A model generated the notes under the pieces. It was not told where the DNA came from. It made no database searches and saw only the letters and a program-made list of their open reading frames with translations. From JAMQKA01 sp031569985 (lineage in GTDB: Bacteria; Bacteroidota; Rhodothermia; Balneolales; Balneolaceae), in contig NZ_JAMQKA010000019.1 of assembly GCF_031569985.1 (NCBI RefSeq), positions 1-64,000 of the forward strand: DNA of 64,000 nt, given 5' to 3'. A program made the position numbers and the translations under genes. The first letter of the stretch is position 1; the number at the start of each line of letters is the position of its first letter. This document shows, piece by piece, positions 8,029 to 18,379 of the stretch.

Positions 8029-9168
8029 ATGAAATTCAATACCAAAGCAATACACGCCGGACAGGAACCGGAAGAGACCTCCGGTGCGGTAATGCCGCCT
8101 ATTTTTCAAACTTCAACCTATACACAACAGGCCCCGGGCGTCAACAAAGGACATGAGTACGCCCGTGTAACCAATCCTACCCGAACGGCCCTTGAAAAGC
8201 TAATCGCAGGCCTTGAGGATGCAGATGAATGCGCCTGCTTTGCCAGTGGGTGTGCAGCAATGGATGCTTTTATCAAGATGTTTCGTCCGGGTGATCACAT
8301 TATTGCCTCTGATGACCTGTATGGAGGTACCTACCGCTTATTCCGAGAAGTTTTTGAGCCATATAATATCCGGTTCAGCTTTGTCGATATGACTGACATC
8401 CCCAAAATAAAAGAAGCGATTACGCCCGACACCAAACTGATCTGGATCGAGACACCGACCAACCCCATACTTCGCGTTGTAGATATTGAGGCTGTGACGA
8501 GTGTCGCTCGTGATCAGGATATCTTGACAGTGGTAGACAACACCTTCGCCTCTCCCTACTTGCAAAAGCCGCTGAATCTCGGGGCCGATGCGGTGCTCCA
8601 CTCCACGACCAAATACCTGGGCGGCCATTCCGATGTTATTGGCGGAGCTGTGGCCAGCTCAAACGAGGAGATCATGGAGAAGCTTAGATTCCAGGTCAAA
8701 ACCACTGGAGCTGTTCCAGGGCCGATGGACTGCTACCTGACTCTGCGCGGAATAAAAACGCTTCATGTCAGAGTGGAACGGTCTGTAGAAAATGCACATA
8801 AAATAGCCGATTTTCTTAATGGCCATCCTAATGTTGAACAGGTGAACTACCCCGGACTTTCTTCCCATCCGCAGCACGAAGTAGCTAAGAAGCAGATGAG
8901 TGAATTTGGAGCGATGGTTTCATTTAGCTTAAAGGACGATTCTGTTGAGACCGCCCAGGAATTTATGGGACGTACAAAAATATTTACTTTGGCTGAAAGT
9001 TTGGGAGGTGTGGAATCACTAATTAGCCATCCCGCATCAATGACACACGCCTCAATCCCCATGAAAGTTCGAGAGGCCGCTGGCTTAAAGGACTCCCTGA
9101 TCCGACTGTCCATCGGGATTGAAGATGGCGATGATTTGGTTGAAGATTTAGAACAGGCATTTGATTAG
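8029..9168 (+). CDS. Cys/Met metabolism PLP enzyme (cystathionine gamma-synthase/lyase type)
   Basis: This 379-residue fold-type I PLP enzyme has a full active site: YARVTNPT (44-51), the stacking Tyr in SDDLYGGTYR (about 94-103), D170 in VVDNTFASPYL, and the Schiff-base Lys195 in HSTTKYLGGHSDVIGG. The C-terminal LAESLGGVESLISHPASMTH is typical of cystathionine gamma-synthase and gamma-lyase. These catalyse gamma-replacement (homoserine ester plus Cys to cystathionine) or gamma-elimination, and sequence alone does not separate the two. The homoserine made by ThrA encoded in this window could feed such a reaction. It starts 6 bp after the TPR gene. Confidence 0.9.
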   Translation: MKFNTKAIHAGQEPEETSGAVMPPIFQTSTYTQQAPGVNKGHEYARVTNPTRTALEKLIAGLEDADECACFASGCAAMDAFIKMFRPGDHIIASDDLYGGTYRLFREVFEPYNIRFSFVDMTDIPKIKEAITPDTKLIWIETPTNPILRVVDIEAVTSVARDQDILTVVDNTFASPYLQKPLNLGADAVLHSTTKYLGGHSDVIGGAVASSNEEIMEKLRFQVKTTGAVPGPMDCYLTLRGIKTLHVRVERSVENAHKIADFLNGHPNVEQVNYPGLSSHPQHEVAKKQMSEFGAMVSFSLKDDSVETAQEFMGRTKIFTLAESLGGVESLISHPASMTHASIPMKVREAAGLKDSLIRLSIGIEDGDDLVEDLEQAFD

Positions 9169-9214
9169 TATTGAGTTTCACTAGTTTGTACTGAAAACTC
9201 ACGACTCTGGTATT

Positions 9215-10396
9215 ATGAAAGACGTTGTTATAGTAGCTGCCAAACGTACACCGATCGGTTCATTCGGTGGATCACTGGCCTCATATACGGCCCCGGAGTT
9301 GGGATCTACCGTAATACTGGAACTGGTTAAATCAGCTGGTATCAAACCGAGTGATATTAATGAGGTGGTGCTGGGCAACGTTTTGACTGCCGGAGTGGGA
9401 CAGGCCCCCGCACGCCAGGCAGCCATCAAAGCTGCGCTACCCGACCTCACCCCCTGTACCACCGTCAACAAGGTTTGTGCATCCGGGATGAAAGCGATCA
9501 TGATTGCCGCCAACCAGATACAGCTTGAGGAGGCTGATGTGGTTGTAGCCGGGGGTATGGAAAGTATGAGCAACGTCCCCTACTACTTGCCCGATCACCG
9601 CTTTGGATCAAAGCTGGGGCACAGCAGCGTTAAGGATGGCATCCTGATCGATGGACTATGGGATGTTTATAACGATTTCCATATGGGCAATGCAGCTGAA
9701 ATTTGTGCCCGTGAGTGCAATATAAGTCGAGAGCAGCAGGACGAATTTGCCGTCACTTCCTACAAAAGAGCCATTGAAGCCCACGAGAAGGGATATTTCA
9801 AAAATGAAATCATCCCTATGAAAGTGAAAGACCGTAAGGGGAATACCGAAAAAATGACGATGGATGAGGAGCTCAAGAAAGTTAACTTTGAAAAGATCCC
9901 GAAACTTCGTCCCGTTTTTGAGAAAGAAGGAACCGTAACCGCTGCCAATGCGAGCAGTATTAATGACGGGGCCGCCGGTGTTTTGTTGATGAGCGCGGAC
10001 AAAGCCAGAGAATTCGGACTACAGCCGCTTGCGCGAATTATCAGCCAGGCCAGTGCCGCCAAAGCACCCGAATGGTTCACCACAGCCCCGGCCGATGCGA
10101 TTCCCAAAGCGTTGAAACGCGCAGGAGTAGACAAAAAAGAGATCGACCTTTTTGAAATAAACGAGGCTTTTTCGGTTGTATCACTGGCCAACAATCAAAT
10201 CCTGGAACTTGATCCCGAAAACGTGAATATCCACGGCGGAGCGGTAAGCCTGGGGCATCCGATTGGTTGTTCTGGAGCCCGAATTATTGTAACGCTGCTG
10301 CATGCACTGAAGAGTACCGGTGGACGCCTGGGGTGCGCAGGTATATGCAACGGTGGCGGTGGGGCTTCCGCGATGGTGCTGAAAATAGCTGATTAA
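9215..10396 (+). CDS. Acetyl-CoA C-acetyltransferase (thiolase)
   Basis: A 393-residue thiolase with all catalytic positions: nucleophilic Cys88 in TVNKVCASGMKAI, His348 in GHPIGCSGAR, Cys378 in GICNGGGGASAM, and NEAFSVV before them. The length and the GGMESMS motif fit biosynthetic/degradative acetoacetyl-CoA thiolases (AtoB/PhaA type), which interconvert two acetyl-CoA and acetoacetyl-CoA. No beta-oxidation or polyhydroxyalkanoate genes sit beside it, so the pathway direction is open. A 280-bp gap follows before the envelope block; it contains a small GCAGTAA/TTACTGC hairpin without a T-run. Confidence 0.93.
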   Translation: MKDVVIVAAKRTPIGSFGGSLASYTAPELGSTVILELVKSAGIKPSDINEVVLGNVLTAGVGQAPARQAAIKAALPDLTPCTTVNKVCASGMKAIMIAANQIQLEEADVVVAGGMESMSNVPYYLPDHRFGSKLGHSSVKDGILIDGLWDVYNDFHMGNAAEICARECNISREQQDEFAVTSYKRAIEAHEKGYFKNEIIPMKVKDRKGNTEKMTMDEELKKVNFEKIPKLRPVFEKEGTVTAANASSINDGAAGVLLMSADKAREFGLQPLARIISQASAAKAPEWFTTAPADAIPKALKRAGVDKKEIDLFEINEAFSVVSLANNQILELDPENVNIHGGAVSLGHPIGCSGARIIVTLLHALKSTGGRLGCAGICNGGGGASAMVLKIAD

Positions 10397-10676
10397 CCGA
10401 GCAGTAATTTACTGCATGAACTTAAACTGGATATCAGTCTAATTACCGCTTGGCTGGGGAAATATCTCAAGATTCGTACGAAATAAACTGCCATAACGTT
10501 GGTATATTAAAAATCGACAATATTACTCACTTCACTTGCGAATTATCGTAAAAATCGTTCATTTTACTGTTTCATCTGCGGCTGGAGAGGTATTCTTTTA
10601 CCCAGCTTCGCTATCACTCAATACATCGGGATATCGCAAAAATTTACAGAACTAACACTGATTAGAAATACACCAC

Positions 10677-11780
10677 ATGTTTAAAAAAGTACTTTATAAT
10701 CTGTCACTTCTCCTGTTTGCGTTTAGCATCGCCTCCTCATACGCACAGGTGGGGATTACGTCCGTGCCTTTCCTTCAGATTGAACCCGACTCACGAGGGG
10801 CCGGGATGGGTAATACCGGTGTTGCTATCGCTGACAACGCTTCAGCCGTCTACTGGAATGCAGCAGGACTTGCCTACCAAAAGGGAAACCAAATAAGTGT
10901 CACCCACGCCGAATGGTTGCCTGCTTTCAACGCTGACCTATTTTACGATTACCTGGTCGGTAAATACTATATCGAAGGGATCGGTACCATTGGTGCCCAC
11001 ATCACCTATTTAAATCTAGGTGAGCAGATTCGAACCAACGAGCAGGGACTTGAACAGGGCCGTTTTAACAGTAACGAATTTGCCGGCGGTATCTCCTATG
11101 GAGGAAAACTTAGTGAAAACTTCGCACTCGGCGGTGGTGTTCGCTTTATTTACAGTAGCCTGGCAGAAGGTCAAGTCGGGCAGCAAACAATTAATCCCGG
11201 TTCCAGCGTTGCTGTAGATCTTTCGGGATTGTATCGAAGCAAGTTTTTTAATTTTGCCGGAAGCGATGCACAATTTAGTGCCGGCTTCAACCTTTCCAAT
11301 GTAGGACCCGGAATTCAGTATACCGATAATGCACAAAAAGATCCGCTGCCTACAGTACTTCGCATGGGCTGGGCTTTTGAATGGAATCTCGATCCTGAGG
11401 GTATTAATACCATCACAATTGCCAATGACATTTCCAAAATAATGGCGCGGGGTGACTCCACCGGATCTGAAGGGGTGGTCCAGGCCCTGTTCTCATCCTG
11501 GGATGAATATACCCGCTATAACGGTTCTGAAAATGTAACGCTTGGCGTGATGGACCAGTTTATGATCGGAACGGGTATTGAGTACTGGTATAATGATCTT
11601 TTTGCCATCCGGGGTGGTTACTATTACGAGCATCCTGAAAATGGTGATCGTGTTTTCTTTACAGTCGGTGCCGGCCTGCGTTACAGCCTAATTGGTGTCG
11701 ACTTTAGCTATATTGCAGCACTTGAGGAAGAACATCCACTCGCAAATACAACGCGCTTCAGTTTGCTTATCAACTTCTAA
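10677..11780 (+). CDS. porV: PorV/PorQ-family outer membrane protein (T9SS PorV-like)
   Basis: A signal peptide (about 1-23, SSYAQ) precedes a beta-barrel of the FadL-like PorV family. The family fingerprint is FLQIEPDSRGAGMGNTGVAI with ASAVYWNAAGLAY, and NEFAGGISYGGKLSENFALG further on. PorV is the outer-membrane shuttle of the type IX secretion system that receives cargo from the translocon and passes it to the attachment complex. The gene directly downstream (24 bp) encodes a protein with a T9SS-type C-terminal sorting domain, which supports the PorV call over PorQ or a generic family member. None of the other core T9SS genes (sprA, porT, gldKLMN) is in the window. Confidence 0.8.
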   Translation: MFKKVLYNLSLLLFAFSIASSYAQVGITSVPFLQIEPDSRGAGMGNTGVAIADNASAVYWNAAGLAYQKGNQISVTHAEWLPAFNADLFYDYLVGKYYIEGIGTIGAHITYLNLGEQIRTNEQGLEQGRFNSNEFAGGISYGGKLSENFALGGGVRFIYSSLAEGQVGQQTINPGSSVAVDLSGLYRSKFFNFAGSDAQFSAGFNLSNVGPGIQYTDNAQKDPLPTVLRMGWAFEWNLDPEGINTITIANDISKIMARGDSTGSEGVVQALFSSWDEYTRYNGSENVTLGVMDQFMIGTGIEYWYNDLFAIRGGYYYEHPENGDRVFFTVGAGLRYSLIGVDFSYIAALEEEHPLANTTRFSLLINF

Positions 11781-11804
11781 AAGAGCTGCATCCTGGCACT
11801 TCAA

Positions 11805-14800
11805 ATGCCTATAACATACGATTTTATATTCATCAAAAGCATGCTTATTGCAAGTGTGCTTTTGTTTTTTGGGGGCACTTCCATTTTTGCCCAACAAACA
11901 GATATCAAACGCAGCCATGCACTATCTTCCAACGACCATATAATGATATCTCCCAGCCAGATCCAGGCCACTGGAACGCTGAATATCCTGGCGGTGCGAG
12001 TATCCTTCCTCCCGGATGACAACCGCCTGACCTCAGGAAACGGCACATTCGAGCCCGGCAGCCTTCCCTACCTGGAAGAAAATGATACCAGTATCGATCC
12101 CCTGCCCCATGACCAAGCCTATTTTGAAGCGCACCTGGAATTTGCCAAGAATTACTTTGAGAAGGTCTCGGGTGGTCAGCTTTCGGTGGATTACGAGGTA
12201 TTACCGGACATTTACCAGCTGGATCAGCAGATGGAGTACTATTCTCCCACCGGGGAAAATTTTACTAATGAAAAGCTGGCTCTTTTGGCCCGTGATGTAT
12301 GGCAAAAAGTAGAAGAACACGGCGGTTTCGATGCCACTGGATTGAATCCCCAAAACACCGCATTCGTAATTTTTCACGCCGGGGTGGGTCGTGATATAGA
12401 ACTCACCGGAACTTCTCTCGACAAAACGCCACAGGATATCCCTTCACTATATTTAAGCACTCAATCCCTGGCAAACCTGCTGAACGATCCAAACTTCAAT
12501 GGATTTCCTGTGAATAATGGCAGCTTCAGGATCACAAATTCACTGATTTTACCTCGCACCCTTTCCCGGCGCGGTGTGGATGTGAGCGATTCTGAGTTTG
12601 TATTGCAGCTATCAACAAACGGTTTAATCACTGCTACTCTAGGCAGCCATCTTGGGCTACCGGATCTCTTTAACACACAGACCGGTGCCTCAGGAATTGG
12701 GCGATTCGGCCTAATGGACGGGGCAGCTATTTTTTCCTATAGCGGCCTTTTTCCGCCGGAACCTTCCGCATGGGAAAAAATATACCTGGGATGGACCTCT
12801 CCTTTTGAGATCGATATGAGCACTTCATCCCCGGTTCAGTTGAGCGCCTCTTCACTACATCAAACAAACAGTTCAGTTGCCAAACACGCCCTTTCGAATA
12901 GCGAATACTTCCTGGTTGAAAACCGGCACCGGGATACTGAAAACGACGGGGCCATTCTAACAATTCGACAACCGGATGGCACGGAGATTCAACAACGGTA
13001 CGATAACAGCGATGAAGCATTTGTGAACCAAGCATCTGGATTTGAAGAGGAATTAACTCCTGGTGTCTTGGTCAACGTCGACAACTTTGACTGGAGCCTT
13101 CCGGGCGGGCTGGATCGCGGACCAGATGAAGAGCCCGGTACGCCAGACGACCGGCTGCTTAACGGGGGAATGCTGATCTGGCATATCGATGAGGCAATTA
13201 TTCAGCAACAGATTTCTGGAGGTGGGGTAAATGCAAATCCTGAACGACGTGGTGTTGATCTCGAAGAGGCTGACGGTGCACAGGATATTGGTCGACCGAT
13301 TGACGGGCAGACCACTAACTTCTCAACAGGCACTGCATTCGATTTCTGGTGGGCTGGAAATGATGCCTCTGTAATCTCCACGCAGGGTGATACGCTGAGT
13401 CTCTATGAAAATAAATTTGGCTCTGATACCCATCCAAACAACGACAGTAACTCCGGTGCACCCACTTTTTTTGAATTCTATGATTTTTCCGGGATCGGCC
13501 CGACCACTACCTTCCGAGTCCGCGGTGTTGATGAGGGCGTGATCGAATCTGTGATGCAGGCAAACCTGCCGGGGGATCAAGCTTTTACCCCGCAGAATGA
13601 TTCCTACTGGAACTCCTATCCCCTGTCATTGGCTACATTTTCGGCACAACAGGACAGCTTTCTGGTGATTCCCACTGGACAAACTACCTATGCCCTTCAA
13701 ATCAATTCGCAATCATCCACTTTTCATGATTTCCAGACCGGGGCTCCTCAACAGCCGTATGCAGGGCAAAGCCTGATCCTGGCGGAAAAACCGGGAAATG
13801 ACAGCAGCATCATAAATGCCTGGCGTTGGGATGGCTCAAAGTGGCAGAACGAATGGACCAATTCAGCCAGAGCCAACTCGGGCTTTTTAAGCTCACAAAG
13901 TGATGATATCCTGCTACTTGATTTCACAGACCAGCGTTTCAACCTTACAGATGGGTCCCCGTTATCAGAACTGTCTACTCCTCAGCAGCAATCGGCAACG
14001 GTTGGAGGAAATTACGCGATCCTTTCGCAAAATGAATTACGGGTGGAAGGGACCGACGTCAACACTTCGGTTATGGCCGGTTCTTCGCGAAAGTATACCG
14101 GCGGACTGCAACTCACTTCAGGGCAGAATCTCTTTTACCTGATGGAGGACGACGCTTTTTATCTCATTGATCCCCAGTCCGAAAATCCCAAACGATTGCT
14201 TTTTGAATCCGAAAATTACGGGTGGCCGGCCTTTGCAGACTTTGACCATGATAACCGTCTTGATATTCTATTTGTGAATAACCGGCAAAACCGCCTGGAT
14301 GCTGTTAACGCCAATGGCGCTTTTTTGAACAGTTTTCCCATTCATGTGCCACAGGGAGCACAGTTTACCGGAACCCCACTAGTCACTGATCTTGATGGAG
14401 ATCAATCACTCGACTTGATTGCTACCGTGCAGGACTCTGTTTCTATGAATCTTATAGCCTATAATCAAAATGGAACTATGAAAGAGGGATTCCCACTGTA
14501 TCTCGGAGCTGTAACACAGATGGGAAATCAGCCGATTCATCCCGTGATCTTCGGGGAAAAGCTGTATGCAGTAAGTCATGAAGGCGATTTAAAGGCCTGG
14601 CGATTTCCTGCACTGCAAGACACGCGCTGGGGGAGTCGCTATGGGAATGAGCCATTTAATAAAGTTACCGGACGATTGAACGAATCCGATCCACCACAGA
14701 TGCCCAGTTCTATCCTGGTGGATTCAGAAACCTATAATTGGCCGAATCCTGCACAGGATGAAACCTATATTCGATACCAAACCTCGGGGTCGGGAAGTGT

Positions 14801-14990
14801 TGAGATTAGAATTATCACAGCAAGTGGCCGCGTTATTTTTGACGAGGATTTCGAAACCAGCGGCGGTGCCCCGGAAGAGCAGCGCATTTCTACTGCAGAA
14901 TGGGGCAGCGGCATCTACCTCGCACAGGTTACGGCAACGGTCAATGGCCAGGAATCCAGCAAGCTTATCAAAATAGCGGTGGTTCACTGA
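11805..14990 (+). CDS. M6-like secreted protein with T9SS sorting domain, zinc motif degenerate
   Basis: The 1061-residue product has a signal peptide (about 13-31; an ATG at 11841 is an alternative start). An M6 metalloprotease-like N-terminal half follows (ILAVRVSFLPDD; YFEAHLEFAKNYFEKVSGGQ; the region around LGLPDLFNTQTG; FLVENRHR). In active M6 enzymes HEXXH precedes that LGLPDL-type motif; here the aligned residues are ATLGS, so the zinc ligands are gone and catalysis by this site is unlikely. FG-GAP/VCBS-like repeats come later (FADFDHDNRLDILFV, VTDLDGDQSLDLIATV). The last 90 or so residues (YNWPNPAQDETYIRY, then GIYLAQVTA and KLIKIAVVH) are a type A T9SS sorting domain. It is therefore probably a surface-displayed cargo. 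Confidence 0.85.
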   Translation: MPITYDFIFIKSMLIASVLLFFGGTSIFAQQTDIKRSHALSSNDHIMISPSQIQATGTLNILAVRVSFLPDDNRLTSGNGTFEPGSLPYLEENDTSIDPLPHDQAYFEAHLEFAKNYFEKVSGGQLSVDYEVLPDIYQLDQQMEYYSPTGENFTNEKLALLARDVWQKVEEHGGFDATGLNPQNTAFVIFHAGVGRDIELTGTSLDKTPQDIPSLYLSTQSLANLLNDPNFNGFPVNNGSFRITNSLILPRTLSRRGVDVSDSEFVLQLSTNGLITATLGSHLGLPDLFNTQTGASGIGRFGLMDGAAIFSYSGLFPPEPSAWEKIYLGWTSPFEIDMSTSSPVQLSASSLHQTNSSVAKHALSNSEYFLVENRHRDTENDGAILTIRQPDGTEIQQRYDNSDEAFVNQASGFEEELTPGVLVNVDNFDWSLPGGLDRGPDEEPGTPDDRLLNGGMLIWHIDEAIIQQQISGGGVNANPERRGVDLEEADGAQDIGRPIDGQTTNFSTGTAFDFWWAGNDASVISTQGDTLSLYENKFGSDTHPNNDSNSGAPTFFEFYDFSGIGPTTTFRVRGVDEGVIESVMQANLPGDQAFTPQNDSYWNSYPLSLATFSAQQDSFLVIPTGQTTYALQINSQSSTFHDFQTGAPQQPYAGQSLILAEKPGNDSSIINAWRWDGSKWQNEWTNSARANSGFLSSQSDDILLLDFTDQRFNLTDGSPLSELSTPQQQSATVGGNYAILSQNELRVEGTDVNTSVMAGSSRKYTGGLQLTSGQNLFYLMEDDAFYLIDPQSENPKRLLFESENYGWPAFADFDHDNRLDILFVNNRQNRLDAVNANGAFLNSFPIHVPQGAQFTGTPLVTDLDGDQSLDLIATVQDSVSMNLIAYNQNGTMKEGFPLYLGAVTQMGNQPIHPVIFGEKLYAVSHEGDLKAWRFPALQDTRWGSRYGNEPFNKVTGRLNESDPPQMPSSILVDSETYNWPNPAQDETYIRYQTSGSGSVEIRIITASGRVIFDEDFETSGGAPEEQRISTAEWGSGIYLAQVTATVNGQESSKLIKIAVVH

Positions 14991-17900
14991 TGAATAGAAG
15001 ATTTCAACTTCTTTTATTACTGGTCGGTTTCCTCGGGGTACAAAGCTTGTTACCCGGCCAGGTACATGCGCAGTTGTCGCCCTCCAATTACAGCTACCCG
15101 TACCACCATCTTTCCTGGTACACGCTGGAGAGCGAACATTTTCTGATCCACTTCCAGGATGGAAACAGCCGGTCAGCCCAGGTGGCTTCCCGCATAGCGG
15201 AGGAGGTGTATCCGCATATTACGGAACTGTACGGGATTGAGCCCGACTCCAAAACCAGCATCGTATTGAAAGACAGAGAGGATTACTCCAACGGTGCCGC
15301 ATACTTTTTTGACAACCAGATTGATATCTGGGTTCCCGCACTCGACTCCCCACTTCGGGGGACACACGACTGGATGCGCGATGTGATCAGCCACGAATTC
15401 ACGCATATTGTACAGCTGACCGCCTCCATGAAGCGCAGTCGCACCCTGCCCGCCATCTATCTCCAGTGGCTTTCCTACGAAGATGTTCGGCGTCCTGACG
15501 TACTTTACGGCTATCCCAAGGGACTCCTCACCTACCCGTTTTCATCAATCAGCGTGCCGGGCTGGTTTGCCGAGGGTGTGGCACAATACCAACGGACAGG
15601 CTGGAGCTATGACACCTGGGATTCGCACCGTGATATGGTCCTGCGAACCGCCATCCTCAATGACAATTATCTATCATTTGATGAGATGGGGACCTTTTCA
15701 TCAAAAACTAGCCTGGAACGTGAGCAGGTATACAACCAGGGATTTGGCTTTACGATTTTCCTGGCACACCGGTATGGTGAATCCGTCTTAAGTGAGATCA
15801 GCGATACCCTGAGCACCGGTGGAGTCAATAGCATAGACTTGGCAATTCAACAAGTGACCGGCAAAAGCGGGCAGGAGCTGTTTGAAGAATGGATTTTGGA
15901 GCGAGAAGATTTTTATAGCTCGGCAGTGGGTTCTATTAATTCCCAGGAATCTGAGCTCATCGAACCGAAGGGCTACTTTAACTTCTATCCCACCTATTCG
16001 CCGGACGGTACAAAAATTACTTACCTGTCCAATAAAAAAATCTCCGAATCTGCAGTATCACTCTTTGTTCGGGATTTGCAAACGGGTACAAGCAAGGGAA
16101 CGGAAATCGATTTAACCCCCCGGGCACACCCCCGACAGTTTGCCCTAAGTTGTGGATTTAGTGAGGAACCGCTGATTAACCGCATCCGCTCCTCCTTTTC
16201 CTTTGCACCGGATGGCCGGCGCCTGGTCTTTACACGGACAACACTCAACAAATATGGTGAACGATATAACGACCTGTTTTTTTACGATTTTGAATCAGAA
16301 AGCACGGATCGTTTGACATACAGTGCTCGTCTTCACGATCCTTCATGGAGTCCCGATGGAGAGCAGATCGCCGCTGTCCAGGTTGCGCAGGGGACCGCCA
16401 ATCTTGTACTGGTCAATACCCAAAACGGTTCAGTAGAAAAATTGACCCATTTTGAAGACGGCGAGCAGGTTTATAAGCCGGAATGGGGACTTGGGGGACA
16501 AGAAATCTTCTTTTCTTTTGCCGAAAAAATGGGACGTTCTATTCGCAGATTTAACCTGGAGAGGCAGCAGGCTGAACCTTTTTTAAAAGAGCAGTTCATC
16601 GATTTCCGTACTCCTTTTATCGACCCACAGGGCGACTATCTCTACTATAGCAGTGACCCTGACGGCATTTTCAATATCTACCGCGTTCCGTTGGATAGCC
16701 CGGAAGCCTCACAAAAACTGACAAGCGTAACCGGTGGTGCATTTATGCCAACGCTCAGTGATAAAGGTCGGCTGACGTATGCCGAGTACCGGGAAGGTGG
16801 CTACAAAATTGTGTCAAAAAAGTTGCCTGAATTCCCGCAGAGCATCATTTGGGGAAGCTACCGGCCTCCAGCACCCAGGGAAATTTCGTTTCCAGATAAT
16901 CCCAATAGCTTTACGGAGCTCAACAATTTCAATGACTCCGACATCGATCCCCTGGATGAGAATACACTAACTAATGCTGATACCGGTCGGGTGAATATGC
17001 AGATACCTACAGTAAACGGTTCGGATCAAAGGCAACTTTATAGTTACGATCAAGAGTTTACCAAATTCAGCTTTTACCCGGTAATCCGTTTCGACAACTA
17101 CTCCAAGTTTAACGGCAGCAACAGCTCATTGCTCAGGGCCGGTGATTTTGGTGGATTAGGTGAAAACCTGGTGCGTGATCTAAAAATCGGAACCTACTTT
17201 AGCTCCCGTGAAGTAACCAACCGCCTGAATATTTTTGGTGGTGCCCTGTTCGGAGTTGGGTCGCGCAGCGCCGATGGCATCGGTGATTTCTTTAGCCCTT
17301 CGCGACTCACTGACCTGGATCGTGACCTGTTCCTGATTACAGAATATCGCGGGCTGCCATTTATCAAGAAGCGATGGTCTCCGACGCTGGCCGTTGAGCT
17401 CTACAACATGCGCCGCAATGTGAACGGGGGACTTTCCGTGGAGGAATTTCCCTGCACCTCCTGCCTGCCCGATACCACTTCGGTGGATATCGCATACAAC
17501 ATCTGGGAGATTGATCTGTTCCTTCGGAGCAAAATCGATGCACACTCCCTGGTTGAGCTTGGTATCGGCTATACCCCGTACCGCGTGCAGACTGATGCTT
17601 TTTTCTCAAGGGAGCTGGAACAGCTGGTACCCTCTAGCTCCACCGAATACTACCGCGGTACGTTGCTTACGGCAGCCTACGTCTACGAGTCTTTCCTCCC
17701 CTATCCCCATAGTGACACCGCCCCAATCGGGCTCAGGGCCAGCCTTCGATACAATTACCGCCCCAGCCAGCTACTTGAAAATTTTGAAATTGAAGATGGA
17801 AGCCTCTCTCCAGTTTACCAGAAATCCAAAAATCATTCAGTAGAGTTAAGTTCTCGTTATGGATTCGAAATGGGTGATTTCACCACCGGACAGGTCTATT

Positions 17901-18379
17901 CCCGCTTTTTCAGTTATTTCAGCAATCCGGGCGATACTTTTTATCTCGATTATATCGGCGGATTTACCGGAATGCGAAGCTACCCCTATTTTGCACTTTC
18001 CGGCAATACGACCGCCTTTTCAGAGTTTTCTTACATTTTTCCCCTGTTTACAGACATCAATGAACAGGTTGGACGCCATTCATTCGACAAACTTTTTCTG
18101 CGGCTTTTCGGGGAAGTGGGGAATGGATGGAATGGACCGGAGGGAACAGGGGCAAATCTGAAGGCCGGTATAGGGGCTGAACTGCGCTTTTCCCTGAACA
18201 GCTATTATCTCTATCCCCTCAAATTCTTCATCAGCGGAGCCTACGGATTTAATAAATTTGATGTTACTTTACCTGACGAGTTTATTACTGAATCGTCTTC
18301 CAACAAAGTAAGCTATGGAAGAGAGCCTATTATTCACTTCGGATTCACCTTTGATTTTGAAATTCTAAATCATGATTAG
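14990..18379 (+). CDS. Gluzincin peptidase domain fused to TolB-like propeller and beta-barrel
   Basis: Translation probably starts at the ATG overlapping the previous stop (TGATG), giving 1129 residues with a signal peptide (about 1-28, GQVHAQ). Domain 1 (about 40-310) is a peptidase-MA-like gluzincin with an intact zinc site, HEFTH at 135-139 and the third ligand E195 in GWFAEGVAQY. Domain 2 (about 310-640) holds PD40/TolB-like propeller repeats (YPTYSPDGTKITYLS, FAPDGRRLVFTR, PSWSPDGEQIAAV). Domain 3 (about 700-1129) is rich in alternating aromatic strands and resembles a BamA/surface-antigen-type outer-membrane barrel. It is likely an outer-membrane-anchored protease or processing factor. 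Tight coupling with the T9SS cargo gene suggests a shared envelope role. Confidence 0.83.
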   Translation: MNRRFQLLLLLVGFLGVQSLLPGQVHAQLSPSNYSYPYHHLSWYTLESEHFLIHFQDGNSRSAQVASRIAEEVYPHITELYGIEPDSKTSIVLKDREDYSNGAAYFFDNQIDIWVPALDSPLRGTHDWMRDVISHEFTHIVQLTASMKRSRTLPAIYLQWLSYEDVRRPDVLYGYPKGLLTYPFSSISVPGWFAEGVAQYQRTGWSYDTWDSHRDMVLRTAILNDNYLSFDEMGTFSSKTSLEREQVYNQGFGFTIFLAHRYGESVLSEISDTLSTGGVNSIDLAIQQVTGKSGQELFEEWILEREDFYSSAVGSINSQESELIEPKGYFNFYPTYSPDGTKITYLSNKKISESAVSLFVRDLQTGTSKGTEIDLTPRAHPRQFALSCGFSEEPLINRIRSSFSFAPDGRRLVFTRTTLNKYGERYNDLFFYDFESESTDRLTYSARLHDPSWSPDGEQIAAVQVAQGTANLVLVNTQNGSVEKLTHFEDGEQVYKPEWGLGGQEIFFSFAEKMGRSIRRFNLERQQAEPFLKEQFIDFRTPFIDPQGDYLYYSSDPDGIFNIYRVPLDSPEASQKLTSVTGGAFMPTLSDKGRLTYAEYREGGYKIVSKKLPEFPQSIIWGSYRPPAPREISFPDNPNSFTELNNFNDSDIDPLDENTLTNADTGRVNMQIPTVNGSDQRQLYSYDQEFTKFSFYPVIRFDNYSKFNGSNSSLLRAGDFGGLGENLVRDLKIGTYFSSREVTNRLNIFGGALFGVGSRSADGIGDFFSPSRLTDLDRDLFLITEYRGLPFIKKRWSPTLAVELYNMRRNVNGGLSVEEFPCTSCLPDTTSVDIAYNIWEIDLFLRSKIDAHSLVELGIGYTPYRVQTDAFFSRELEQLVPSSSTEYYRGTLLTAAYVYESFLPYPHSDTAPIGLRASLRYNYRPSQLLENFEIEDGSLSPVYQKSKNHSVELSSRYGFEMGDFTTGQVYSRFFSYFSNPGDTFYLDYIGGFTGMRSYPYFALSGNTTAFSEFSYIFPLFTDINEQVGRHSFDKLFLRLFGEVGNGWNGPEGTGANLKAGIGAELRFSLNSYYLYPLKFFISGAYGFNKFDVTLPDEFITESSSNKVSYGREPIIHFGFTFDFEILNHD

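Noticed and set aside
14900..14989. N-terminal extension of the protease-barrel protein
   Set aside because: The extra 30 residues overlap the preceding gene in another frame and would bury the signal peptide; the TGATG start is preferred.
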